Shown: positions 7,290-15,074, numbered from the stretch's first letter. The stretch: 21,785 nucleotides of DNA from G039029935 sp039029935 (GCA_039029935.1 JBCCFC010000041.1:1-21785), one strand, 5' to 3'. Notes: generated by a model from the letters alone, not told the origin. Numbers and translations are program-made.

Positions 7290-8198
7290 TTAATCCGTTT
7301 TCTGTCGTGGGTCCAATGCGTCGCGCAGCCCATCCCCAAGGAAATTAAAGGCCAACACGGTAATCACAATCATCAAGCCAGGGAAGAAGGAGATGTGAGG
7401 ATAGCGCATGAGGTGTGGGCGGCCATCGGCTAGAATGCGACCCCACGATGGTGTCGGTGGTGGGACGCCTAGCCCCAAGAATGAGAGTGCGGCTTCCAGA
7501 ATGATGATGCTGCCGATACCCAGTGATGCGAGGACAACAACGGGACCCAGCACATTAGGGAGCATGTGCAAAAAGATGATGCGCCCATTTTGCGCACCAC
7601 TGGCCTGTGCCGCCACCACATAATCGCGGCTCTTGAGGCTCATGACATCTGCACGTACCACGCGCGCAAACCGAGCCCAGCCTGTCACGCCAATCACCAG
7701 AATGGTCGTTGTTAGGCTTGGTCCCACAACGGCTGACAACACAATCAGCAATGCCAAAATGGGGAAGGCCATCAGTGTGTCGATGATGCGTGAGAGTAAC
7801 GTATCGACCCAACCGCCAAAGTACCCTGCCACCGCTCCGATGACAATGCCGATGACCAATGCTACTGTTGTTGCCAACAACCCAACCATCAAGGCCACGC
7901 GTGACCCAAAGATAACTCTTGCCAGCAGGTCTCGCCCATTATAGTCAAAGCCAAAAGGGTGTTCTGCGGTTGGGCTTTCACCACGCATCCCCTGATATTG
8001 AAAGTTGGGTTCTTCCGGTGTCAGCAAGGGGGCCGCTATTGCCATGAGTACCATCAACAGGATAAGTATTGCACCCATGACAGCCATGCGGTTGCCGCTA
8101 AATCGTTGCCATGCTTGGAGCAACTCGGAGCGGCGTTGCGTTTCCTCTGTCAGTTGTAATTTGCTATCTAATTTCTGTTCCGCTGTGATTGCAGCCAT
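7290..8198 (-). CDS. dppC: Peptide ABC transporter permease, DppC/OppC type
   Basis: This 302-residue inner-membrane permease has a cytosolic N-terminal stretch of about 37 residues, a first helix at 38-60, a periplasmic loop with HPFGFDYNGRDLLARVIFGSR, and then five further helices. The EAA loop that contacts the ATPase reads DYVVAAQASGAQNGRIIFLHMLPN. The C-terminus ends in FNFLGDGLRDALDPR, a hallmark of DppC/OppC proteins. It pairs with DppB to form the transmembrane channel for di- or oligopeptides. The start has GAGGAAATAA directly upstream. It is separated from dppB by 146 bp that carry a palindromic repeat. No cognate ATPase gene is present in the window. Confidence 0.93.
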   Translation of the reverse strand: MAAITAEQKLDSKLQLTEETQRRSELLQAWQRFSGNRMAVMGAILILLMVLMAIAAPLLTPEEPNFQYQGMRGESPTAEHPFGFDYNGRDLLARVIFGSRVALMVGLLATTVALVIGIVIGAVAGYFGGWVDTLLSRIIDTLMAFPILALLIVLSAVVGPSLTTTILVIGVTGWARFARVVRADVMSLKSRDYVVAAQASGAQNGRIIFLHMLPNVLGPVVVLASLGIGSIIILEAALSFLGLGVPPPTPSWGRILADGRPHLMRYPHISFFPGLMIVITVLAFNFLGDGLRDALDPRQKTD

Positions 8199-8240
8199 TT
8201 ATTTCCTCTATAATTTAGTACCTTGTCAGCTAAATAATTA

Positions 8241-8321
8241 GGTATTTTGGTCATTCCTGCGAAGGCAGGAATCCATGTGTTGTCCGGCGTAGATTCCTGC
8301 CTCACAGGTAATGACAATACC
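8241..8321. repeat. REP-like palindromic element between dppB and dppC
   Basis: The element contains a perfect hairpin ATTCCTGC-gaag-GCAGGAAT at 8253-8272 and a partial second copy (ATTCCTGCC at 8293-8301). An imperfect outer inverted repeat spans the whole unit: GGTATT..GTCATT-CCTG at the left and CAGGTAATGACAATACC at the right end (8305-8321). The core matches a mobile palindromic repeat type seen in many bacterial genomes. It may act as a transcript-stabilising or attenuating hairpin inside the transporter operon. Confidence 0.75.
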
Positions 8322-8344
8322 GAAAAACTTATTTTACAGAGTAT

Positions 8345-9310
8345 TTAATCATATTGAATACGTGGGTCAATCAACGCATACGCCAAATCTGTCAGTAGAT
8401 TGGAGAATACGACAATGACGGCCAGCACCACCACCAACGATTGCACCACTTGATAATCCAGTCGCATAATCGAGTCGGTGAAAAGCCGCCCAATGCCAGG
8501 AATGGCAAAGACGGTTTCGACCACAATCGTGCCACTAAGAATAAAGGCAATGCGGAATCCGATCACCGTTACCACGGGCAATAATGCATTGCGCACGGCA
8601 TGACGGACAACGACCACATAGTTGGCAAGCCCCTTGGCATAGGCTGTTCGTACATAGTCCTGCGTCATCACCTCAATCGTGGAGGCGCGCATCACGCGTG
8701 TGAGAATCGCCGTTTGCTCTGTACATAGCACAATGACAGGCAAAATGTACCCCTGCCACGTCTTCAACCCAAAAGGCGGAATCCTACCAATCAGCGGATA
8801 TTCGCCGCCAATCCATTGCGGCACATAGAGCGCAAAGAGCAGGATCAACATCAACGCCAGCCAAAAGTTGGGCAACGCAATTCCCAGTGTCGCCCCGACA
8901 GCTGTCGAATAGTCAAAGCTCGAATTGCGTCGAATACCCGCAATGATACCCGCCGGCAAGGCCACCGCCAACGCAATGCCAATGGCAAGTAGATTCAAGT
9001 TGATGGTTACAGGAATGGCCTCAAAGATCATATCTCGCACAGGGACCCCTGTGCGGATCAGCGATTTGCCAAAATCACCCCGCAGCAAATTCCCAGCCCA
9101 GATAAAATACTGCTCATAGTAAGGACGATCAAGCCCCCACTTGGCACGAATTGCCTCAATCTGATCTTCGCTGATGCGGATTTCACCCTCTCCCAAAAGC
9201 AGGTAAACAGGGTCCCCCGGCATCAAGCGCATGATCACAAACGTGGCAATGCTGATCAACAAAATGACAATGGCCCCTTGAATGAGGCGTATAGTGATAT
9301 AACGTAACAT
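8345..9310 (-). CDS. dppB: Peptide ABC transporter permease, DppB/OppB type
   Basis: This 321-residue permease has an N-terminal helix (residues 9-29) directly followed by RLMPGDPV, the signature of DppB/OppB. It then has a periplasmic loop with a predicted helix (IRAKWGLDRPYYEQY) and five more membrane helices. The EAA loop reads DYVRTAYAKGLANYVVVVRHAVRNALLPV. The C-terminus ends ALIDPRIQYD, as is typical. It forms a heterodimer with DppC. I see no strong ribosome binding site before the ATG at 9310. The MLRYITIRL beginning is standard for the family, so the start is still probable. It follows the retropepsin-like gene by 66 bp. Confidence 0.93.
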   Translation of the reverse strand: MLRYITIRLIQGAIVILLISIATFVIMRLMPGDPVYLLLGEGEIRISEDQIEAIRAKWGLDRPYYEQYFIWAGNLLRGDFGKSLIRTGVPVRDMIFEAIPVTINLNLLAIGIALAVALPAGIIAGIRRNSSFDYSTAVGATLGIALPNFWLALMLILLFALYVPQWIGGEYPLIGRIPPFGLKTWQGYILPVIVLCTEQTAILTRVMRASTIEVMTQDYVRTAYAKGLANYVVVVRHAVRNALLPVVTVIGFRIAFILSGTIVVETVFAIPGIGRLFTDSIMRLDYQVVQSLVVVLAVIVVFSNLLTDLAYALIDPRIQYD

Positions 9311-9376
9311 AGTTTATTGTGTGGTACTACTTATGAACATCTGTTATAAAATCATGCTAGTTTTTCTAGCCAAATA

Positions 9377-9757
9377 TTAATCTTTAACTTCTACTACTTG
9401 AGCATAGCCATCAAGAGTGACAACAAGTTGGTTGAGCATATCTCGACCAAGAAGTGGGACGTGATTTATTTTGTCGCCGACTACCGAAAGACCTCTGGCT
9501 GTATTGCCAATTCGCACAAAAACTGCATATGTCTTAACTAAATGCCGCTCGCCAGTGATGCCAGACATCCATTGTGTATCAACCACAGGTGCTTTTAATT
9601 GTCGTACATAACGTATTGGTATGGTTGTTGCGTCTGACCCTGAGTCAACCATTGCCGTCACAACAATAGGTGGATCATCTTCGGTAAGACTAATTTGTAA
9701 ATCGACCATTGGCATGGCGGGATGGTAACTTACATCGTAATCATATGAATAAATCAT
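9377..9757 (-). CDS. Retropepsin-like aspartic protease domain protein
   Basis: This 126-residue protein covers a single retropepsin-type half-protease. The catalytic motif is V-D-S-G-S-D-A-T (about residues 37-44), followed by a flap region (GITGERHLVKTYAV) and the second hallmark, PLLGRDMLNQ (about 101-110), where family members usually show hydrophobic-hydrophobic-G-R. Such single-domain proteases work as homodimers, so two copies together supply the aspartate pair. There is no signal peptide, which indicates cytosolic action. The start lies 9 nt after the stop of the DUF104-type gene, so the two are co-expressed. A processing role on the neighbouring duplicated-domain protein, or on imported peptides, is possible but inferred. 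Confidence 0.8.
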   Translation of the reverse strand: MIYSYDYDVSYHPAMPMVDLQISLTEDDPPIVVTAMVDSGSDATTIPIRYVRQLKAPVVDTQWMSGITGERHLVKTYAVFVRIGNTARGLSVVGDKINHVPLLGRDMLNQLVVTLDGYAQVVEVKD

Positions 9758-9766
9758 CTGGCTAGT

Positions 9767-10477
9767 CTACTTTGCAAATCGTATCGAACGCATGTATATT
9801 GTCTCAATTGGCTCTTCTTTAACAGTTTTCATCAGTACAACCTCTTGTGGATATTTTTTGCGTACACGTCCAACTAAAGTGCTAAAATCTTCATCCACAT
9901 CGATCAATTCACCTTGATAGATTGCTACACTCTGACCAAGATATGTTTCTTTTAGCATTGGGTGCAATTCGATATAGGCTTTTTGCTCACGACTAATTGC
10001 CTCAGATTGTTTTTTTTCGCTTTCACTTTCATCGAATGATTCTGTTTGTACACCATCTGATTTTGCATTAGGTATTTCGTTATTTTGGCTGCTAATACGA
10101 GGTGAACGAGGGTGTACAGTGCCAATTGGTTCTTCTTTAACAGGCGAGAGCCATAGCACATCATCGGGATATTTTTCTCTTATACGTCTGTATAAACTGA
10201 TATAATCTTCATCTACATCAACTAATTCACCCTTATAGATCGCCACGTTTTTACCGAAATATTTTTCTTTCAACAATGGATGCAATCGATTGTAGGCTTC
10301 TTTCTCACGATTAAGGGACTCTCTCAGTTTCATAAGCACAGACTCACCATTTGATGAAGTGCCATTCCCCCACTGTGGCACAACCTGTACAGCTAACGTC
10401 TCATGCTCTTCAAAGGGTAACGGCTGCGTTGGCTTCAGCACCCCATCTTCATAAGTCACCGTAATTGGTTCAAACAT
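9767..10477 (-). CDS. DUF104-like N-terminus fused to a duplicated DUF5678-like domain
   Basis: From the ATG at 10477 (AAGGAG 6 nt upstream) the protein is 236 residues. Upstream in-frame codons lack a ribosome binding site. Residues 1-35 (MFEPITVTYEDGVLKPTQPL, LAVQVV) match the short antitoxin-like DUF104/AF2212 fold. Two homologous units follow, at about residues 58-127 and 162-232, each with the pattern EAYxxLHPxLKExYxGxxVAIYxGELxDVDEDxxxLxxRxRxKYPxxV...VKEEPI, joined by a polar linker rich in S, E and K. The repeat unit resembles the DUF5678 family, often found next to retropepsin-like genes as here. Its function is unknown. It lies between the binding proteins and the permeases of the transporter. 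Confidence 0.75.
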   Translation of the reverse strand: MFEPITVTYEDGVLKPTQPLPFEEHETLAVQVVPQWGNGTSSNGESVLMKLRESLNREKEAYNRLHPLLKEKYFGKNVAIYKGELVDVDEDYISLYRRIREKYPDDVLWLSPVKEEPIGTVHPRSPRISSQNNEIPNAKSDGVQTESFDESESEKKQSEAISREQKAYIELHPMLKETYLGQSVAIYQGELIDVDEDFSTLVGRVRKKYPQEVVLMKTVKEEPIETIYMRSIRFAK

Positions 10478-10510
10478 TCGATACTCCTTAAACGGTGCAT
10501 AACCCTGAAA

Positions 10511-10572
10511 CATAGCGTAGGCATCCCTGCCAATGCATCTTCGCAACGGGCAAGGATGCCCATGCTACGCTA
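10511..10572. repeat. REP-like palindrome after the first peptide-binding protein gene
   Basis: A long imperfect hairpin lies in the 107-bp gap. The left arm is TAGCGTAGGCATCC (10513-10526) and the right arm GGATGCC-cat-GCTACGCTA (10554-10572), with inner pairing CTGCC/GGGCA. The right arm read backwards gives GTAGCATGGGCATCCTTGCCCGT, a sequence type that looks like a dispersed genomic palindrome. It has no T-tract on the minus strand, so it is not a simple terminator. Confidence 0.7.
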
Positions 10573-10584
10573 TTAAAACCCGCC

Positions 10585-12228
10585 TTACCCTTCTTCAATC
10601 CACCAAGTGTGCGCATTTTGATACATGTTGGCATTCCTAGGACCATCATTAAGTCCTTTAATACGACTGGTGAATACATTCATCCATTCGTCAAATTGCA
10701 GATAGAGTGCTGGCACTTCGTCCACAAAGATTTCTTGGACTTCGGTGTAGATTGGCTCGCGCTGTGCTGAATCAACCACGGTCAAGCCCGTCTCGATTAG
10801 TTCGTCGAGACGTAGGTCGTTGAGCTTGGAGAAGTTATTGCCGCCATCCGAGTGCAGTGTGCTGAATGGATCCGGTTCAATGGCACTACCATAGGTCCAG
10901 TTATAGAGCGAGCAGTCCATTGTGCCTTCGCGCATTCCCTGCAAGATGGAGGCCACAGGTCCTTCGGCAAGTTGCATGTCAACACCGACATCGGCCAAGA
11001 ATTGTTGTGCAAGCTCGGCGATTGGACGACGTGCTTGGTCGCCAGTGATGGTCGTGCAGGTAAATGACAGTTTTTGACCATCCTTCTCACGCACACCATC
11101 ATCACCCATGACCCAACCTGCCTCATCCAACATCGCCATTGCACCTTCTGGATTGAAGTCATATTGCTTGAGATCATCACGGTGATATGGGCTGGCAGGT
11201 GTCAGATTTGAGTGCGAAATCTGCGCTGCACCATTCCAGAGATCGTCGATGATACGCTGGCGATCCAGTGCATGCATCATCGCTTGGCGCACTGCTTTGT
11301 CTGATAACTGTGGCACAGTTGTGTTCAGCGGGAAGTGCTTGATTGAATTCGCCAGTGTGCGATAAACCGTGTAGCCGGGGTCCGATTCAAGCAGGATGCT
11401 ATCCTCGACCAGTAGCGGCCATACAGCAGAATCGGCCTCACCACTCTGCAAGGCAATCATGCGGACAGATGGCTCTGGCACAACGTCCTGGCGCAGAATG
11501 TCGATGTTGGGTCGTCCACGGAAATGATCGTCAAAGGCTTCAAGCTCGGTGAATTCGGCAGGTCGCCAATCCTTGAGCTTGTATGCACCTGTGCCGATGG
11601 GTGTGGTGCGATAGGTGTCCTCACCAACCTCGGCATGATAGGCTGAATGCACAATGGGCGTGTTGGCCCAGTTGACCAGCGATGCAGCGTTGACCTCATC
11701 CATATTGACAACAACGGTGTACTTGTCCGGTGTTTCCACAGAGCCAACACCCGTAAAGTCACCCGCAATCGACATGCCATTGTCTGGGTTGCGATAGAAA
11801 TCATAGGTGTAGGCCACATCTGCTGCTGTCATCTCTGTACCATCGTGGAACTTCACACCTTCATGCAGTTGGAAGGTGTAGGTGAGACCATCTTCGGCAA
11901 CCTCAACTGACTTCGCCAGTACGTTCTCCAGTTCATTAAATTCGTTGATGGCAACCAGCGGGTTGTGGATGTTCATGATCATGACCCAATGAACGGTTGG
12001 CCCCGTATTGTCCGGACTCAAACCAGATACCTCTTGGTGGCCCATCCAAACCATTGTGCCACCCTGTACAGGACCGCTCGGCATGTCATCTGCTGCTGGA
12101 GCCGAATCATCCTGTGCAGGCGCATCACCACCCGATGGTGCAGTCGCTGGCGCACAAGCCGCCATCAACAACGCAGTACCACTAACGGCTGAATATCGCA
12201 AAAAATCACGACGTGTCATTTTACTCAT
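10585..12228 (-). CDS. Peptide-binding lipoprotein, ABC transporter (SBP_bac_5)
   Basis: This 547-residue extracytoplasmic solute-binding protein of the DppA/OppA type starts with a twin-arginine-like signal, TRRDFLRYSAVSG, a hydrophobic core and a lipobox LLMAAC (lipidation at the cysteine around residue 25). A low-complexity A/P/S/D linker follows. Family hallmarks include YTFQLHEGVKFHDGTEMTAADVAYT and the hinge region DKAVRQAMMHALDRQRIIDDLW. GGGGGAAAC immediately precedes the ATG at 12228. It is a close paralogue of the next gene upstream. Both should deliver peptides to the DppB/DppC channel. Tat export of a lipoprotein is usual in Chloroflexota. Confidence 0.93.
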   Translation of the reverse strand: MSKMTRRDFLRYSAVSGTALLMAACAPATAPSGGDAPAQDDSAPAADDMPSGPVQGGTMVWMGHQEVSGLSPDNTGPTVHWVMIMNIHNPLVAINEFNELENVLAKSVEVAEDGLTYTFQLHEGVKFHDGTEMTAADVAYTYDFYRNPDNGMSIAGDFTGVGSVETPDKYTVVVNMDEVNAASLVNWANTPIVHSAYHAEVGEDTYRTTPIGTGAYKLKDWRPAEFTELEAFDDHFRGRPNIDILRQDVVPEPSVRMIALQSGEADSAVWPLLVEDSILLESDPGYTVYRTLANSIKHFPLNTTVPQLSDKAVRQAMMHALDRQRIIDDLWNGAAQISHSNLTPASPYHRDDLKQYDFNPEGAMAMLDEAGWVMGDDGVREKDGQKLSFTCTTITGDQARRPIAELAQQFLADVGVDMQLAEGPVASILQGMREGTMDCSLYNWTYGSAIEPDPFSTLHSDGGNNFSKLNDLRLDELIETGLTVVDSAQREPIYTEVQEIFVDEVPALYLQFDEWMNVFTSRIKGLNDGPRNANMYQNAHTWWIEEG

Positions 12229-12242
12229 GTTTCCCCCAAAGC

Positions 12243-12319
12243 AGTTAATAGTTGATAGTTAATAGTTAATAGTTTGTTGTACTGCATCACTATTAACTAT
12301 TAACTGTTAACTATTAACT
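12243..12319. repeat. Inverted heptamer arrays between the two binding-protein genes
   Basis: The left arm is AGTTAAT, AGTTGAT, AGTTAAT, AGTTAAT, AGTTTGT at 12243-12277. The right arm is ACTATTA, ACTATTA, ACTGTTA, ACTATTA, ACTAATT from 12289. The arms pair over about 31 positions, with only two G-U type exceptions in RNA, around a loop of roughly 15 nt. It begins just after the stop of the upstream paralogue (12322-12324) and ends about 15 nt before the next start codon, just upstream of its ribosome binding site. Confidence 0.85.
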
Positions 12320-12321
12320 AA

Positions 12322-13995
12322 TTATCCATCTGCAATCCCAAATTTGCGGAGACCGTTGTAATAGATGCTAAAGCCATCGTTGGCGGTTTCTGGCAAATCG
12401 CTGACGCGGCCAGTGAAGACATTCATCCATTCGTCCCACTGCAAGTAGAGCATGGGCACTTCTTCGGTGACGATTTCTTGGATTTCGTCGTAGATTGGCT
12501 TGCGTTGCTCTGGATCGGCAACGGCCAGACCCGCGTCGATCAGTTCATCGACACGATCATTGCGGAACGAATTCCAGTTCTGACCGCCATCCGAGCGCAG
12601 AATGTTGGATGGGTCTGGGTCAACCGAGCCGTATGTCCAGTTGAAGAGAGCCGCATCGACAGTACCCTGGCGCAAACCTTCCAGAATGGTTGAGATGGGT
12701 GCTTCGGCCAACTGCATGTCAACGCCAACCTCGGCAAAGAGTTGCTGTGCCAACTCAGCGATTGGACGGCGTGCTTGGTCGCCTGTAATTGTGGTGCATG
12801 TGAAGGAAAGCTTTGTGCCATCTTTCTCACGCACACCATCATCACCCATCGCCCAGCCAGCTTCATCCAGTAGAGCCATTGCACCTTCTGGGTTGTAGTC
12901 GTAACGCTTTAGACTTTCATCCCCATCCCGTGAATAGAAGGCAAACTTTGGTGACAGGTTACTGTGGGCAACGGCTGCTGCGCCATTCCACAAGTCATCA
13001 ATGATGCGTTGTCGGTCCAGTGCGTGCATCAATGCCTGACGGACACGCTTGTCAGACAGTTGTGGCAACTGATTGTTGAGTGGGAAGTGCTTGACACCAC
13101 CACTCGATGTGACGATTACATTGTAGCCTGGGTCTTCGTCAAACATCATGCTATCTTCAACCAACAGCGGCCACAGTGCAGAGTCAGAATCACCCGTTTG
13201 CAGTGCAATCGTGCGGACTGATGGCTCAGGCACAACTTCTTGGCGAATGGTGTCAACCTGTGGACGACCCTGCCAGTAATCATCAAAGGCTTCAACCACC
13301 ACAACCTCGGCTGGGTTAAACTCAACCAGCTTGAATGGACCGGAGCCGACTGGTGCTTGTGCATAGGCTTCGTCGCCAACTTCTGCATGATAGGCAGATT
13401 GGACGATTGGGCATTGCGCACCGTCGGTCAAGAAGGCGGCGTTGACTTCACTCATGTTGATGACAACGGTCAAGTCATCTGGCGTGTCAATCGTATCGAT
13501 GTTGCGGAAGCGGTTGACGATGCTCGATGCATTGTCTGGATTGCGGAAAAAGTCAAAGGTGTATTTGACATCCGCAGATGTGAGTGCTACACCGTCATGG
13601 AAGGTGACACCCTCATGCAGTGTGAAGGTGTACGTCAGGCCATCTTCAGAAACATCTAGGTTGCTTGCCAATTGCAGTGCATTGTCCAAGTTTTCATCCA
13701 ACAACATCAGTGAATCGTGAATCGCACGAATCATGGTTGTCTGGACGCTTGGTCCCCAGTTCTCTGGGCTAAGTCCCGCAACTTCCTGGTGCCCCATCAA
13801 GCGCAGTTCACCACCGCCAGATGCCATACTTTCAGCAGCCTCACCCGAATCAGCAGGCGCATCGCTACCACTTGGTGCAGCGGCTGGCGCACAGGCAGCA
13901 AGCAGTGCTGAAACCGAACCTGTCGCCAATGCCATTTGAATGAATTGACGACGATTCATGGATAACAGTTTGCGTGATTTTTCATTTTGTGTCAT
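12322..13995 (-). CDS. Peptide-binding lipoprotein, ABC transporter (SBP_bac_5), paralogue
   Basis: From the ATG at 13995 the protein has 557 residues. The open frame extends 43 residues further upstream, but that part is not signal-like. The N-terminus has a short polar leader, MNRRQFIQMALATG, a hydrophobic core and the lipobox LLAAC, giving a Tat-like lipoprotein signal, then an A/P/S/D linker. The body parallels the downstream paralogue along its whole length, for example GDDGVREKDG and TCTTITGDQARRPIAELAQQ are shared exactly. GGGA sits about 12 nt before the ATG, so the start is less certain than for its paralogue. It is the first gene of the transporter cluster, preceded by a 308-bp gap that should hold the promoter. 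Confidence 0.92.
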   Translation of the reverse strand: MTQNEKSRKLLSMNRRQFIQMALATGSVSALLAACAPAAAPSGSDAPADSGEAAESMASGGGELRLMGHQEVAGLSPENWGPSVQTTMIRAIHDSLMLLDENLDNALQLASNLDVSEDGLTYTFTLHEGVTFHDGVALTSADVKYTFDFFRNPDNASSIVNRFRNIDTIDTPDDLTVVINMSEVNAAFLTDGAQCPIVQSAYHAEVGDEAYAQAPVGSGPFKLVEFNPAEVVVVEAFDDYWQGRPQVDTIRQEVVPEPSVRTIALQTGDSDSALWPLLVEDSMMFDEDPGYNVIVTSSGGVKHFPLNNQLPQLSDKRVRQALMHALDRQRIIDDLWNGAAAVAHSNLSPKFAFYSRDGDESLKRYDYNPEGAMALLDEAGWAMGDDGVREKDGTKLSFTCTTITGDQARRPIAELAQQLFAEVGVDMQLAEAPISTILEGLRQGTVDAALFNWTYGSVDPDPSNILRSDGGQNWNSFRNDRVDELIDAGLAVADPEQRKPIYDEIQEIVTEEVPMLYLQWDEWMNVFTGRVSDLPETANDGFSIYYNGLRKFGIADG

Positions 13996-14303
13996 GAGTT
14001 GAATAGTCCCTTTTTTGATTATGATTAGACACTCATCGTTTGCCATTCGATTATCAAAATTTTGGATAATATGACTGAAACAGCGAACGATCACAAGACA
14101 TTGGTGCATGAAGTGGTGTTTCAATACCCGACAGTAACGAAACCATTGTGAGGTGACGGGATAGAATTAGTGTACTGTGTCGTCACCATCCAAGGGTGGA
14201 TCGTGTCGTGTGATGAAATAGATCGTTCATGCAACCCGCAGTATTTATAGTGGAGTTTAGCATAAGGGAGACAATCGTGCCAATATGTAGGTTGCACAAA
14301 ACC
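13996..14303. other. Gap upstream of the peptide-transport cluster
   Basis: No gene is supported in these 308 bp. It should contain the leader and promoter of the transport cluster on the minus strand. A small hairpin ATCCA-aggg-TGGAT lies near 14188-14203. The remainder shows no repeats or RNA motifs that I can name. Confidence 0.5.
14244..14274 (-). promoter_or_regulatory. Possible sigma-70-type promoter of the transport cluster
   Basis: On the minus strand TTGTCT (14274-14269) and TATAAA (14249-14244) are separated by 19 bp. The -10 is good, and the spacer is two longer than ideal. It would give a leader of about 240 nt before the first binding-protein gene. Confidence 0.3.
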
Positions 14304-14825
14304 TCAGTCGAGAATTTTGGCAATGCCCTCAGCCAGCGTAATCTGGTTCATTTCACCGGACCACGTTTGTTGAATAATGCCCTCACTGTCAATAAAAAAC
14401 GTCGTTGGCATTCCACGCACGTTGTAGCTATCGGCCACAGCATGGTCCGCATCCATTGGCACAACAAAGGTTAGCCCCAGTTCATCAACATAGCGCTGCA
14501 CAATCTCTGCCCCTTCCCCTTGATCCACACCAACCACCAGTACCTCACCATCATAGCGTTCGGTCGTCGCCTGTAATGCGGGTAGCTCACGGCGGCATGG
14601 ACCACACCATGTGGCCCAGAAATTAAGGACAATGGGTTTGTTCTGTGTGCTCAGGTCAAAGGAGTTGCCATCCAATGTGGTCAGTGTGAAGTCCGGTGCG
14701 GGGTGGCCGATGGATGGTAACGGGGTACGGCTATAGGTTGCTTGCTCAATGGGTACTTGGGTCGCCCAAAGCCAGCCACCACCGAGGAACAGGGTCAGGA
14801 TGAAGATGATGGTATAATAATTCAT
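14304..14825 (-). CDS. TlpA/ResA-like membrane-anchored thiol-disulfide oxidoreductase
   Basis: This 173-residue protein has an uncleaved N-terminal membrane anchor (residues 4-22) and a thioredoxin-fold domain outside the membrane. The redox-active motif is W73-C74-G75-P76-C77, preceded by VLNFWAT, and the cis-proline loop is GMPTTFFID (P140). The leading APDFTLTTLDG segment is characteristic of the AhpC/TSA-Redoxin-TlpA branch. Such proteins reduce disulfides in apo-cytochromes or other exported proteins. AGGAAA lies 11 nt before the ATG. It stands alone, 308 bp from the transport cluster and divergent from the AAA+ gene, so no partner can be read from context. Confidence 0.9.
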   Translation of the reverse strand: MNYYTIIFILTLFLGGGWLWATQVPIEQATYSRTPLPSIGHPAPDFTLTTLDGNSFDLSTQNKPIVLNFWATWCGPCRRELPALQATTERYDGEVLVVGVDQGEGAEIVQRYVDELGLTFVVPMDADHAVADSYNVRGMPTTFFIDSEGIIQQTWSGEMNQITLAEGIAKILD

Positions 14826-14880
14826 GTAAAATCGTTTCCTATAAAAGACAGTTAAAATTACAAAATCTATTTAAGACTCG

Positions 14881-14913
14881 TATACAATACTCGCTTCATA
14901 TACAATACTCGCT
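14881..14913. repeat. 15-bp direct repeat in a divergent intergenic region
   Basis: TATACAATACTCGCT occurs exactly at 14881-14895 and 14899-14913, an 18-bp period, between the divergently transcribed TlpA-like and AAA+ genes. It could be a regulator binding site or a promoter-like duplication, since TACAAT resembles a -10 element. Confidence 0.6.
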
Positions 14914-15013
14914 ACCCAAGTATCCTGCCATATTCAATAGAAAGACAGATAAGTTTATTACAATTACAAGCAAACTATATACGGCGCGTCCTCATTTGAC
15001 CCACCCCATCATC

Positions 15014-15074
15014 CATGATAGGCTGTTTACACGAACAGTTCATTATAGTACATGGGTAGACAGCCTATATCATG
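15014..15074 (+). promoter_or_regulatory. Inverted repeat covering the AAA+ gene start codon
   Basis: CATGATAGGCTGTTTAC (15014-15030) is nearly the reverse complement of GTAGACAGCCTATATCATG (15056-15074), with one 2-nt bulge and one mismatch. The right arm includes the ATG start at 15072, and no Shine-Dalgarno sequence is visible. It could be an operator, or an RNA hairpin that hides the start codon. A possible -10 (TATAGT, 15044-15049) lies in the loop. Confidence 0.6.

Noticed and set aside
12243..12319. The repeat array as a CRISPR or a Rho-independent terminator
   Set aside because: There are no spacers between units, and the AT-rich stem lacks a following T-tract on the minus strand.
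13996..14124. A 43-residue N-terminal extension of the second binding protein
   Set aside because: It would bury the Tat-like lipoprotein signal inside the protein; the ATG at 13995 puts the signal near the N-terminus.
14185..14215. Sequence AAGGGTGGATCGTGTCG on plus resembling a T-box antiterminator core
   Set aside because: It departs from the conserved TGGNACCGCG core, has no upstream specifier stem or downstream terminator, and no plus-strand gene follows nearby.
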